In this document: positions 51,324-59,829 of the stretch, in pieces
Position numbering within the stretch: the stretch's first letter is position 1
Layout: each line of letters begins with the position of its first letter
Assembly (NCBI GenBank): GCA_944376235.1
Contig: CALWCA010000004.1
Span: 1-64,000, forward strand
Direction of reading: 5' to 3'
DNA length: 64,000 nucleotides
From: an uncultured Clostridia bacterium
GTDB taxonomy: Bacteria > Bacillota > Clostridia > Oscillospirales > Feifaniaceae
Translations under genes and position numbers: made by a program
The notes under the pieces: generated by a model
What the model saw: the letters and a program-made list of their open reading frames with translations, nothing else
The model's database searches: none
What the model was told of the DNA's origin: nothing

Positions 51324-51758
51324 CTATTTCCCATCCATGAGCTCGGCGATGCGCCGCTTGAGCGCCTGCACGGCCAAAGCGGGATCGTCAATGTCCGTCA
51401 CCGACTGCTCCAGAGGACAGCTCCCGTTGCCGGTGCGGTTTTGGATCATGGGCACCAGGGTGCCGTATTCGTGAAACAGGCCGTGGGCCTTGAGCGCCTG
51501 CGCGGCCGGACGGCTCATGACGGCGCCGTAGACGGCCAGGGCCCCCGCGTGGATGAGCAGCATGGCGGCTGCCTTTCCAATCACGGTGTCTGCCACGGCG
51601 GCGCCGCGCAGCAGCTCGGGCGTGGCGTTGTAAACCGAAAGCAGGGGCTTGACCCCCATGCCCTTGCCGGTGGACACCACGGCGCCCTTTTGCACGACGG
51701 CGCAGGTGACGTCGGGCGGATTCAAGGCTTGCTTGGCGAGTGCCAGTTGCTGCTTCAT
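51324..51758 (-). CDS. DUF1893 family protein
   Basis: Protein of 144 residues of the DUF1893 family, which adopts a cytidine-deaminase-like fold. It shows VTCAVVQKGAVVSTGKGMGV, VADTVIGKAAAMLL and YGTLVPMIQNRTGNGSCPLE, the last including a cysteine that in the fold lies near the active site. No substrate is known. GGAGGGA-type ribosome sequence precedes the ATG. It follows the ribokinase gene by about 116 bases on the same strand, so a link to nucleoside or pentose metabolism is possible but only suggested. Confidence 0.78.
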   Translation of the reverse strand: MKQQLALAKQALNPPDVTCAVVQKGAVVSTGKGMGVKPLLSVYNATPELLRGAAVADTVIGKAAAMLLIHAGALAVYGAVMSRPAAQALKAHGLFHEYGTLVPMIQNRTGNGSCPLEQSVTDIDDPALAVQALKRRIAELMDGK

Positions 51759-51874
51759 GGGTGAATTCTCCCTTCCTTTTCTTTCTTTCGTGGGCTGTAG
51801 GGCCGGGGCCCCGACGCAGGGCGGCTGCGGAGAGGGCAGTGCGGCAGAAATGGCAAATGGCGGCCGTGAGGGAG

Positions 51875-52816
51875 CTATGCCTTGTGCCGCACCGTCTGAC
51901 GCGCCTGCTCGAGCTGCAGGCGGGTGGGCATGGCCGACTGGGCCCCAAAGCCCGTGGTGGACAGAGAGGCCACCAGGTTGGCCTCGTCAACGGCCTGCGC
52001 AAAGGGCATGCCGCAGGCCAGCGCGTAGGCCAGGCCGCCGTTGAAAGAGTCGCCTGCGGCGGTGGTGTCGACCACCGGCACGTCATAGGTGGGATAGTGC
52101 ATGAGCTCATCGCCCGTATAGACATACACGCCGTCGGCCCCCGCCTTGTTGATGACGGTTTTGACGCCCAGCGTCAGCAGCGCCCGGCAGGCCTGCCGCC
52201 GGCTGGCTGCATCGGAGACCTCGATGCCGGTGATTTCGCGCAGTTCGGTCTCGTTGGGCGTGATGATCCCGACATGGCACAGCAGCTCCTCCGAGAGCGG
52301 CGCGGCCGGAGCGGGATCCAGCATGACCAGCTTGCCCTGCCCGGCGCAGTATTCGGCTGCCCACAGGACGGTTTCCATTGGAATTTCAAGCTGCAGAAGC
52401 ACAATTGCGGCTTCGTCGAGCAGGCGCTTGACGCGGCGCAGGTATTCTGGCGTCACGCTGCCGTTGGCGCCCGCCGCAATGCAGATGGCGTTTTGCCCAC
52501 TGTCGTCCACCTGGATCACGGCACTGCCCGTGGGGAGCTCCGCATCGCGCTCCAGGCCGGCGCAGTTGACGCCGCAGCCCTCAAGATGACGGGAAATCTC
52601 CTCTCCAAAGGGGTCGCGCCCAATGCGGCCCAGCAGGCACACCTTCCCTCCCAGGCGGGCGGCCGCCACCGCCTGATTGGCCCCCTTGCCCCCGGGGGAA
52701 AACTGGAAATCCCTCCCCTTGAGCGTCTCTCCCGGACGGACAAACCGGGGCACGCGTATGCTGATGTCTGCATTGACAGAGCCAATCACGCAGATGGGCT
52801 GTTGCTGGCTGTTCAT
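51875..52816 (-). CDS. rbsK: ribokinase
   Basis: PfkB-family sugar kinase of 313 residues. It shows VIGSVNADI, the FSPGGKGANQAVAAARLGG substrate-binding turn, TPNETELREITG, and the catalytic DTTAAGDSFNGGLAYAL with the base aspartate. These fit ribokinase closely. It phosphorylates ribose, or a related pentose, to the 5-phosphate. Ribose transport genes are not in the window. The ATG at 52816 follows GGAGGGA. A promoter at 53103-53131 is suggested, with a long leader. Confidence 0.9.
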   Translation of the reverse strand: MNSQQQPICVIGSVNADISIRVPRFVRPGETLKGRDFQFSPGGKGANQAVAAARLGGKVCLLGRIGRDPFGEEISRHLEGCGVNCAGLERDAELPTGSAVIQVDDSGQNAICIAAGANGSVTPEYLRRVKRLLDEAAIVLLQLEIPMETVLWAAEYCAGQGKLVMLDPAPAAPLSEELLCHVGIITPNETELREITGIEVSDAASRRQACRALLTLGVKTVINKAGADGVYVYTGDELMHYPTYDVPVVDTTAAGDSFNGGLAYALACGMPFAQAVDEANLVASLSTTGFGAQSAMPTRLQLEQARQTVRHKA

Positions 52817-53102
52817 GGTGTTCCCTCCAAAACGGCGCCGGCAGGGGCGCCGAGAATGTGACACGATGCGCAAAGGGGATACGGGGCAGGGGCGTGCCGT
52901 CCCAAACGGGGCCCCTTGCGGCGCGGGGAAGTGCCGCCCTGCCTGCGGGGTGCGCGGGACAAGAAAGTCCGGCGGGGAAAGGGCACAGGGGGAAAAACGT
53001 GAAAATTTCCAAAGTGCAGGCACACAGTGCAAGGGCTGCTGCGGCATTCCCCCTTTTCCCCCAAGAGACGGGAAGGCCGGAAAATTTTTGATACGACTTC
53101 AT
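52817..53102. other. long leader or gap upstream of ribokinase
   Basis: About 285 bases with no recognised gene. If the promoter at 53103-53131 is used, this is a 5' leader; I see no known riboswitch fold in it. Confidence 0.45.
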
Positions 53103-53131
53103 ATTTTACCATAAAAGGAGCCCTGCGGCAA
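53103..53131 (-). promoter_or_regulatory. promoter upstream of ribokinase
   Basis: On the minus strand TTGCCG (53126-53131) and TAAAAT (53103-53108) are 17 bases apart, and TGG before the -10 makes it an extended -10. Confidence 0.55.
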
Positions 53132-53162
53132 GGGAAGCAAAAAGAAAAATGGGAGGGCGCTG

Positions 53163-53191
53163 TTGCGGGAGAGGGCGGGGTCTGGTATGAT
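53163..53191 (+). promoter_or_regulatory. promoter of the MBL-fold gene
   Basis: TTGCGG (53163-53168) and TATGAT (53186-53191) are 17 bases apart, with TGG before the -10. The leader would be about 24 bases. Confidence 0.65.
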
Positions 53192-53221
53192 GAAGCAAAC
53201 GAAAAGAAAGGGGAAAGCACC

Positions 53222-54049
53222 ATGAAACTGACGGTTTTGGTCGACAACGCGGTGCCGGTCGGCTCCCCTTTGTACGGGGAATCGGGACTGGCCCTCTATC
53301 TGGAGTGCGACGGCAAGCGCCTGCTCTTTGACACCGGCGCGTCGGAGCTGCTCTTCCACAACGCCGCGCTGCTGGGCATCGACCTGCTGGCGCTCGACTA
53401 CATCGTGCTCAGCCACCACCACTCCGACCACACGGGGGGCCTCGCGGCGCTGGCCGAAAAATACGCCGCCCTGCCCCTGGAGCGCCGCCCCGAGCTGGTC
53501 TTTCACCCCGACCTCTTCGCCGCGCGGGCCGCAGCGCACAACAGCCCCTGGCCGCCGCTTGTCCCCCTGCGCACGCTGTCTGACGTCTTTGCAACAACGC
53601 CTGTCACCTCAAAGCTGCGCCTGACCAAAGACCTCGCCTTTTTGAGCGGCATCCCGCGCACCAGCCATGAGCGCCAGAGGGTGTTTGACAGGCTGGTACG
53701 GGAGGACGGCAGCCTGGCGCCCGACACGGTGCCCGAAGAGGGGGTTCTGGCCTACCGGGGAAAGCAGGGGCTGGTCATTGTCACGGGCTGCACCCACTGC
53801 GGCGTCTGCAACGCGGTGCGGCACGTCAAGAGCATGACCGGGATTGACGCCGTGCAGGCGCTCGTGGGCGGCCTGCACCTGCCCGACCCGCCCGACGACA
53901 CGCTGCCCTTCACCGCCGACATCCTGCTGCGGGAGGGCGTGCGTCAGGTGGTGGCCATGCACTGCACCGGCTTTGAAAGCGCCTGCTTTCTGGCAAATCG
54001 CCTGCCGGTCAGTGAGCTGCGTGCGGGTGAGCACATGTCCTTTGCCTGA
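53222..54049 (+). CDS. MBL-fold metallo-hydrolase
   Basis: Metallo-beta-lactamase-fold protein of 275 residues. LLFDTGASELLFHNAALLGI leads into the metal motif LSHHHSDHTGG. Later come IVTGCTHCGVCNAV and VGGLHLPDPPD, and the final histidine lies in VVAMHCTGF. This layout matches the group annotated as 7,8-dihydropterin-6-methyl dehydropteroate synthase-like or generic MBL hydrolases. The substrate is unknown. The ATG at 53222 follows AAAGGGGAAAG. The promoter 30-60 bases upstream makes it a single-gene unit. Confidence 0.85.
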   Translation: MKLTVLVDNAVPVGSPLYGESGLALYLECDGKRLLFDTGASELLFHNAALLGIDLLALDYIVLSHHHSDHTGGLAALAEKYAALPLERRPELVFHPDLFAARAAAHNSPWPPLVPLRTLSDVFATTPVTSKLRLTKDLAFLSGIPRTSHERQRVFDRLVREDGSLAPDTVPEEGVLAYRGKQGLVIVTGCTHCGVCNAVRHVKSMTGIDAVQALVGGLHLPDPPDDTLPFTADILLREGVRQVVAMHCTGFESACFLANRLPVSELRAGEHMSFA

Positions 54050-54340
54050 CGGGAAGAGACGCCTGTGAGGCAAGAGTCGCGCCGGCGGTCCCCGCCCCTC
54101 TTTTGGGGCGGCATATCTTGCGGCTGCCGCAGCGTTTGGCGGCAGAAAACGCCCTTTCCAAAGCTGCAGGGGAGCCCCCCTCTCCCAAAACGCAAAATCC
54201 GACAAGAACTGCAATGGGGAGGCATGGCTCCAAAAATATTGATGGGAAATCGCGGGAACCTGTCCAAAAGCTATGGGGGAATCGGGGAAAATAGAACCTC
54301 TTTTTTTCACAAAGAGAAAAAAAGGAAAAAGGATTTTTGT
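54050..54340. other. intergenic region with no recognised gene
   Basis: The stretch after the MBL gene holds no open frame with a ribosome site and no clear terminator. It ends at the promoter of the small membrane-protein gene. Confidence 0.5.
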
Positions 54341-54369
54341 TTGAAATGTTTTGCGCGCTGCGCTATACT
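54341..54369 (+). promoter_or_regulatory. promoter of the small membrane-protein gene
   Basis: TTGAAA (54341-54346) and TATACT (54364-54369) are 17 bases apart, about 73 bases before the ATG. Confidence 0.75.
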
Positions 54370-54442
54370 TTGGGAAAAGCCGGGCCGGCGGGAAGGGCTT
54401 TGCCCGCCAAAAGGGCCCGGGAAAAAAACGGAGGTGCGCAGC

Positions 54443-54628
54443 ATGAATGAGTTTTGGAGAACCTTTTGGCTGGTGGCGCCCTTTTTGTCGGGCGCCCTGC
54501 AGCTCACCGCCACGGTGCTGGTCATCGCGGCCTGCCTGAAATACCTGTTTTCGGGCAGGAAGGAGCCGGCGGCTCCGGTGTCCGCATCCCCGCAGGCAGG
54601 CCCTGGCCCGGGCGGCAGCGACGGCTGA
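54443..54628 (+). CDS. small single-pass membrane protein, 61 residues
   Basis: I do not recognise a family. The protein starts MNEFWRTFWLVAPFLSGALQ and has one long hydrophobic segment (about residues 8-37). A short basic stretch, SGRKE, follows, and then a flexible Ala/Pro/Ser/Gly tail. The positive charges after the helix suggest a cytoplasmic C-terminus. It is supported as a real gene by a strong ribosome site (GGAGGTG, six bases before ATG), a good promoter at 54341-54369 and a terminator at 54703-54749. It stands alone just before the citrate synthase operon. Confidence 0.7.
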   Translation: MNEFWRTFWLVAPFLSGALQLTATVLVIAACLKYLFSGRKEPAAPVSASPQAGPGPGGSDG

Positions 54629-54662
54629 CCTGCGGGCCGGCACAGCCCTGCCGGCCCGCAGG
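54629..54662 (+). repeat. 14-base hairpin at the end of the small gene
   Basis: cctgcgggccggca pairs with tgccggcccgcagg, starting immediately after the stop codon. No T tract follows. Confidence 0.75.
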
Positions 54663-54702
54663 GGACGCAGGTAAGAAGCTCCAAACCTGAGAAAATCTGC
54701 TT

Positions 54703-54749
54703 CAAAAGGCGGAAGGGAGTCAATTTTGACGCCTCCTTTCCGCCTTTTG
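54703..54749 (+). terminator. terminator after the small membrane-protein gene
   Basis: aaaaggcggaa-gggag pairs with ctcc-ttccgcctttt, and T-rich sequence follows. Confidence 0.7.
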
Positions 54750-54805
54750 CATGCGTTCTGAAAGGAAAAATCCCATATTTTTTGAAAAAAAGACAGGAAG
54801 GGCAC

Positions 54806-54834
54806 TTGACAAAAGGGCGATCTAGTCGTATTCT
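54806..54834 (+). promoter_or_regulatory. promoter of the citrate synthase-aconitase-IDH operon
   Basis: A perfect TTGACA (54806-54811) and TATTCT (54829-54834) are 17 bases apart, with a leader of about 45 bases. Confidence 0.75.
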
Positions 54835-54886
54835 TGTATGCAATGATTCAAATTGCAGCCGCAGGACGATATGGAGGTATACGACA

Positions 54887-56248
54887 GTGATTGAATACGA
54901 CAAAAATTCCCACCTGCTGACCGAAATCGAGCACAACTACGACTTGCAGGACGTCAAAGAGCCGCATCTGTACCGGGAGATTTTCCCCTACACGGAAATC
55001 CCAAAGTGTACCTTCAACCACCGGCTGTCCCCCATTGACCCGCCCAAGGAGATTTGGATTACCGACACCACCTTCCGCGACGGGCAGCAGAGCCGAGCGC
55101 CCTATACGCCCGAGCAGATCGTGCATCTCTACAAGCTGATGAGCAAGCTGGGCGGCCCCAAGGGAAAGATCCGCCAGTGCGAGTTCTTTCTCTACAGTGA
55201 GAAGGACAAGGAGGCGCTGCGGCGCTGTCAGGAGCTGGGCCTTCGCTTCCCCGAAATCACGGGCTGGATCCGCGCGACCCAAAAGGATTTTGAGCTGGCG
55301 CGCGACCTGGGGCTCAAGGAGTGCGGCATTCTGGTGAGCTGCTCGGACTACCACATTTTCAAAAAGCTTAAGAAAACCCGCGCACAGGCCATGAACGACT
55401 ATCTCAAAGTGGTGTCGGACGCCATTGACGCGGGCATCAATCCGCGCTGCCATTTCGAAGACATCACGCGCGCCGATTTCTACGGCTTTGTCATCCCCTT
55501 TGCGCATCAGCTCCAGCTTCTCATGGAGAAGAGCGGGCGGCCCATCAAGATTCGCGCCTGCGACACGCTGGGCTACGGCATCCCCTATTCCGGGGCCTCC
55601 ATGCCGCGCAGCGTGGCCGGCATCATTTACGGCCTGAGAAATTATGCGGGCTTTCCGCCCGAGCTGCTCGAGTGGCACGGCCACAACGACTTCTACAAGG
55701 CGGTGGTCAACTCGGCCACGGCCTGGCTCTACGGCGCCGCCTCGGTCAACTGCTCGCTGCTGGGCATCGGGGAGCGCACCGGCAACACGCCGCTCGAGGC
55801 CATGGTCATCGAGTATGCGCAGCTGCGCGGCACGCTCGACGGCATGGACCCCACCGTCATCCGCGAGATTGCCGACTACTACGAGACCGAGCTGGGCTAC
55901 CAGATTCCGGCCAACACCCCCTTCGTAGGCAGAGACTTCAACATGACCCAGGCCGGCATCCATGCCGACGGGCTGCTCAAGGACGAGGAGATTTACAACA
56001 TCTTTGATACCACCACCATTCTCAAGAGCCCGCCCAAGGTCTCGATTACGCAGACGTCGGGCGCGGCGGGCCTGGCCATGTGGCTGACGGGGCACTTAGG
56101 CTGCAAGGAGCATCCCGTGGACAAGGACGATCCGCGCGTCGTCAAGCTCAAGGAGTGGGTTGACGAGCAGTATGACAAGGGCCGCGTGACCATCATTGGA
56201 AACGCGGAGCTCGAGCAGGTTTGCAAAACGCTGGGCATCACAGCCTGA
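54887..56248 (+). CDS. Re-type citrate synthase (HMGL-like family)
   Basis: DRE-TIM metallolyase of 453 residues. The signature TTFRDGQQ occurs at 61-68, and the metal-binding HGHND at 264-268 is followed by GNTPLEAMV. The length and the sequence around WITDTTFRDGQQSRAPYTPE fit the Re-citrate synthases of Clostridia, which condense acetyl-CoA and oxaloacetate, better than isopropylmalate synthase. The adjacent aconitase and isocitrate dehydrogenase support citrate as product. The start is a GTG at 54887 with GGAGGT eight bases upstream. Homocitrate or isopropylmalate synthesis is the alternative. Confidence 0.85.
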   Translation: MIEYDKNSHLLTEIEHNYDLQDVKEPHLYREIFPYTEIPKCTFNHRLSPIDPPKEIWITDTTFRDGQQSRAPYTPEQIVHLYKLMSKLGGPKGKIRQCEFFLYSEKDKEALRRCQELGLRFPEITGWIRATQKDFELARDLGLKECGILVSCSDYHIFKKLKKTRAQAMNDYLKVVSDAIDAGINPRCHFEDITRADFYGFVIPFAHQLQLLMEKSGRPIKIRACDTLGYGIPYSGASMPRSVAGIIYGLRNYAGFPPELLEWHGHNDFYKAVVNSATAWLYGAASVNCSLLGIGERTGNTPLEAMVIEYAQLRGTLDGMDPTVIREIADYYETELGYQIPANTPFVGRDFNMTQAGIHADGLLKDEEIYNIFDTTTILKSPPKVSITQTSGAAGLAMWLTGHLGCKEHPVDKDDPRVVKLKEWVDEQYDKGRVTIIGNAELEQVCKTLGITA

Positions 56249-56266
56249 GGGGAGAGAGACGACATC

Positions 56267-58213
56267 ATGGACACCATGAATATGACGCAAAAGCTCATCG
56301 CATCGCATCTCGTGTCGGGCAGCATGCAGCCCGGCGGGGAGATTGCCATTGCCATTGACCAGACGCTGACGCAGGACTCCACCGGCACCATGGCCTACCT
56401 GCAGTTTGAGGCCATGGGCATCGGGAAGGTCAAAACCAAGCGTTCGGTGGCCTACATCGACCACAACATGCTGCAGGCCGGCTTTGAAAATGCCGACGAC
56501 CACAAATACATCGCCACCGTGACCAAAAAGCACGGCATCTGGTTTTCGCGTCCGGGCAACGGCATCTGTCATCAGGTGCATCTCGAGCGCTTTTCCAAGC
56601 CCGGGCAGACGCTGCTGGGCTCCGACAGCCACACCCCAACCTGCGGGGGCGTCGGCATGCTGGCCATCGGAGCCGGCGGGCTGGACGTGGCGGTGGCCAT
56701 GGGCGGCGGGGCCTACCATGTGCTCATGCCGAAGGTCTGCCGTGTCTGGCTGGAGGGCTCGCTGCCGCCCATGGTGTCGGCCAAGGACATCATTTTGGAG
56801 GTGCTGCGCCGCCTGAGCGTCAAGGGCGGCGTGGGCCGTGTGATGGAGTATGCCGGGCCGGGCGTGGAGACGCTGTCGGTGCCCGAGCGCGCCACCATCG
56901 CCAATATGGGCGCCGAGCTGGGCGCCACCACCTCGGTTTTCCCCAGCGACGAGGTGACGCGTCAGTTCTTTGAGGCGCAGGGACGGCTGGGCGACTGGTC
57001 GCCGCTTGCCCCCGACGCCGACGCACAGTACGACGAGACCGTCACCATTGATTTGTCGGCCCTGGTGCCGCTTGCCGCCTGCCCCCACAGCCCGGACAAC
57101 GTCAGCACGGTGGGCAGCCTGGCCGGCACCAAGGTGGATCAGGTCTGCATCGGAAGCTGCACCAACTCCTCGTTTGCCGACATGATGAAGGTGGCCGAGA
57201 TCCTCAAGGGGCATACGGTGGCCGAAAACGTCAGCCTTGTCATTTCGCCAGGCTCGCGCCAGGTGCTGACCATGCTGGCCCAAAACGGGGCGCTGGCCAC
57301 CATGGTGGCGGCCGGTGCGCGCATTCTCGAGAGCGCCTGCGGCCCCTGCATCGGCATGGGACAGGCCCCCGCCACCGACGCCGTCTCGCTGCGCACCTTC
57401 AACCGCAACTTCTGCGGACGCAGCGGAACGGCCTCCGCCAAGGTCTATCTGGTCAGCCCCGAGACGGCCGCCGTTTCGGCCATCACGGGCGTTGTGACCG
57501 ACCCGCAGACGCTCCCCGTCGCCCCGCCCACGCTGCGGCCGCCCAAGTTTTTCGTCAACGACAACATGGTGGCGGCTCCCGCCCAAGAGGGCGAGCAGGT
57601 GGAGGTCGTGCGCGGCCCCAACATCAAGCCCTTCCCCGCCGGCTCCCCCATGGGAGAGCAGATCAAAGGCGAGGTCCTCATCAAGGTGGAGGACAACATC
57701 ACCACCGACCACATCATGCCCTCCACGGCGGCGCTGCTGCCCTACCGCTCCAACATCCCCCATCTGGCAAACTACTGCCTGACCCCCTGCGACCCCGATT
57801 TCCCCGCGCGCGCCAAGCAGAAGGGCGGCGGCTTTATCGTGGGCGGCGCCAACTACGGCCAGGGCTCCAGCCGCGAGCACGCGGCGCTTGCCCCGCTCTA
57901 CCTGGGCGTCAAGGGCGTTTTGGCCAAATCCTTTGCCCGCATCCATGCGGCAAACCTCATCAACAACGGCATCCTTCCCCTGGTACTTGAAAACGAGGCC
58001 GACTACGACGCGCTGTCGCAGGGCGACGCGCTGACCGTCGACAATGCCCGCGAGCAGGTCAGGGCCGCCGTGTCGGGCACGCCGGTCGTGGTGAACGCCC
58101 CCGGCGGGAAGAAGATTTTGACAAGGCTTGAAATTTCACAGCGCCAGGCCGACATGCTGCTGGCCGGCGGACTGCTCAACGCGACCAAGGAAGGAGTAAA
58201 CAAGCATGCATAA
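56267..58213 (+). CDS. aconitate hydratase
   Basis: Aconitase of 648 residues that isomerises citrate to isocitrate. The [4Fe-4S] cysteines are visible as Cys298 in CIGSCTNSS and Cys358/Cys361 in ACGPCIGMG. SDSHTPTCGGVGMLAIGAGG and the C-terminal GGANYGQGSSREHAAL belong to the substrate site. The single-chain form of about 640 residues is the type found in Clostridia. It starts 18 bases after the citrate synthase gene and overlaps the next gene by eight bases. Leucine-pathway isopropylmalate isomerase is less likely because that enzyme is usually split. Confidence 0.92.
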   Translation: MDTMNMTQKLIASHLVSGSMQPGGEIAIAIDQTLTQDSTGTMAYLQFEAMGIGKVKTKRSVAYIDHNMLQAGFENADDHKYIATVTKKHGIWFSRPGNGICHQVHLERFSKPGQTLLGSDSHTPTCGGVGMLAIGAGGLDVAVAMGGGAYHVLMPKVCRVWLEGSLPPMVSAKDIILEVLRRLSVKGGVGRVMEYAGPGVETLSVPERATIANMGAELGATTSVFPSDEVTRQFFEAQGRLGDWSPLAPDADAQYDETVTIDLSALVPLAACPHSPDNVSTVGSLAGTKVDQVCIGSCTNSSFADMMKVAEILKGHTVAENVSLVISPGSRQVLTMLAQNGALATMVAAGARILESACGPCIGMGQAPATDAVSLRTFNRNFCGRSGTASAKVYLVSPETAAVSAITGVVTDPQTLPVAPPTLRPPKFFVNDNMVAAPAQEGEQVEVVRGPNIKPFPAGSPMGEQIKGEVLIKVEDNITTDHIMPSTAALLPYRSNIPHLANYCLTPCDPDFPARAKQKGGGFIVGGANYGQGSSREHAALAPLYLGVKGVLAKSFARIHAANLINNGILPLVLENEADYDALSQGDALTVDNAREQVRAAVSGTPVVVNAPGGKKILTRLEISQRQADMLLAGGLLNATKEGVNKHA

Positions 58214-59204
58214 AGTTACCCTGATTCCCGGAGACGGCATCGGCCCCGAAATTTCCTCGGCCGTGCGCCGCATCATCGACGCCTCGGGCGCTCCCATTGA
58301 GTGGGAGGTCGAGCAGGCCGGCGAAGCCCAGATGGAGCGCTGCGGCACTCCGCTCCCCCAAAGCGCCATCGACTCCATCAGGCGCACCGGCGTGGCCCTC
58401 AAGGGGCCCATCACGACCCCCGTGGGCACCGGGTTTCGCAGCGTCAACGTGGCACTGCGCAAGGAGCTTGACCTGTATGTCAACCTGCGCCCCGCCAAAA
58501 ACTACCCCAACGTCAAGAGCCGCTACGAGAATGTCGACATCGTGCTGGTGCGCGAGAACACCGAAGACCTCTACGCCGGCGTGGAGCACATGGTGGGCAA
58601 GGACGCCGCCGAGAGCATCAAGATTTTCACGCGCGAAGGCTGCCGCCGCATCCTGCGCTATGCCTTTGAATACGCCGTTAACAACAAACGCCGCAAGGTC
58701 ACGGCCGTGCACAAGGCCAACATCATGAAGTGCACCGACGGCATGTTCCTCGAAGAGGCGCGCGCCATGGCGCAGCAGTATCCGAACATCGAATTTGAAG
58801 ACCGCATCGTCGACGCGCTGTGCATGAAGCTGGTGCAGACGCCCGAGATGTTCGACGTGCTGGTGCTGCCCAACCTCTATGGCGATATCGTCTCCGACCT
58901 GTGCGCCGGCCTGGTGGGAGGGCTTGGCGTTGCGCCGGGGGCAAACCTGGGCGAGCATGAGGCGGTGTTTGAGGCCATCCACGGCAGCGTGCCCCACCGT
59001 GCCGGCACCAATACGGCCAATCCCATGGCGCTGCTGCTGTCCGGCGTGATGATGCTGCGGCATCTCAAGGAGGAGCAGGCGGCGCAGCGTGTGGAGGATG
59101 CGCTGGTGGCCGTGATCCGTGAGGGAACCCACCTGCCGCAGGATCTCGGCGGGAAAACCGGCACGCAGGAGTTTGCCGACGCCATCATCGAAAAGCTGCG
59201 CTAA
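58206..59204 (+). CDS. isocitrate dehydrogenase, NAD-type
   Basis: Beta-decarboxylating dehydrogenase of 332 residues. It opens with HKVTLIPGDGIGPEISSAV. The substrate loop SVNVALRKELDLYVNLRPAK and LVRENTEDLYAGVEH fit NAD-dependent isocitrate dehydrogenases. DVLVLPNLYGDIVSDLCAGL and GSVPHRAGTNTANP contain the metal and cofactor residues. It converts isocitrate to 2-oxoglutarate. AAGGAG lies before the ATG at 58206, which is embedded in the end of the aconitase gene. Isopropylmalate or homoisocitrate dehydrogenase are close relatives, but the operon context favours isocitrate. Confidence 0.9.
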   Translation: MHKVTLIPGDGIGPEISSAVRRIIDASGAPIEWEVEQAGEAQMERCGTPLPQSAIDSIRRTGVALKGPITTPVGTGFRSVNVALRKELDLYVNLRPAKNYPNVKSRYENVDIVLVRENTEDLYAGVEHMVGKDAAESIKIFTREGCRRILRYAFEYAVNNKRRKVTAVHKANIMKCTDGMFLEEARAMAQQYPNIEFEDRIVDALCMKLVQTPEMFDVLVLPNLYGDIVSDLCAGLVGGLGVAPGANLGEHEAVFEAIHGSVPHRAGTNTANPMALLLSGVMMLRHLKEEQAAQRVEDALVAVIREGTHLPQDLGGKTGTQEFADAIIEKLR

Positions 59205-59221
59205 AGCCAATAAAAAAAGTA

Positions 59222-59439
59222 TTGCGGCGCCCGCAAGGGCCCGGCCTGACAGGGCCGGCGGGCCTGCCGCAAAGATATCTCCCCTTAAGGGAAAAGCGCC
59301 CGAAAGGACGCTTTTCCCAAGGGGGTTGTGCCAGCCCGCCGCAGGGGATTTTCCCCTGCGGCGGGCTGGCGGCCTTATGGGGATTGGCCGCCGCGCGCCT
59401 GCGGTGTTTTTCCTTCACCGCAGGCGCGCGGCGGCTTTT
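59222..59439. repeat. four tandem GC-rich palindromes, the last terminator-like
   Basis: Four hairpins follow the IDH gene: one with an outer ttgcggc / gccgcaa stem (59222-59272); ggaaaagcg / cgcttttcc with outer pairs (59281-59325); a perfect 18-base stem, 59330-59347 with 59353-59370; and a perfect 20-base stem, 59387-59406 with 59416-59435. TTTT follows the last, which may terminate the operon. The rest of the gap to 59664 shows a smaller G/C-rich fold and no gene. Confidence 0.85.
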
Positions 59440-59664
59440 CCCGTTGGGGCGGGAGGGCCTCAAAGACCGTGAAAAAGGGCGGGCAGGGGGGCCGGCAGCC
59501 TCTTTAGAGACAGCAAGCCGGGCATGGCATTTTGCGGCACAAGGGCCTCTTTTCCGCCCGCCGTCTTGCAGGCGCCGGGGGCTTTGCGTTGGCGAAGCCC
59601 TCCCCCGTCGGGAGGAGGCCCCCCAAAGCGCGCTGCCGTGTCGGCGGCGAGGAGGAAAAATTCA

Positions 59665-59693
59665 TTGACGAAGCTGTGGCGCGGCGGTATAAT
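59665..59693 (+). promoter_or_regulatory. promoter of valS-folC
   Basis: TTGACG (59665-59670) and TATAAT (59688-59693) are separated by 17 bases. The leader of about 130 bases has small hairpins but no T-box core. Confidence 0.87.
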
Positions 59694-59829
59694 AGAAAAA
59701 CAATTGTCCTCTTTCCGGCAGTCAAAACGTCCCGCAAAGCGACGGGAAAAGGGCTGGCCTTCAATAGGGAGCTTCAGGTGAGCCTTCTGAAGGGGAAAGA
59801 GTGCAAAATAAAAAAGGAGGAAAGCGAAA

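Noticed and set aside
59694-59829. T-box leader in front of valS
   Set aside because: The leader is only about 130 bases and contains no TGGNACC core or specifier-type stem.
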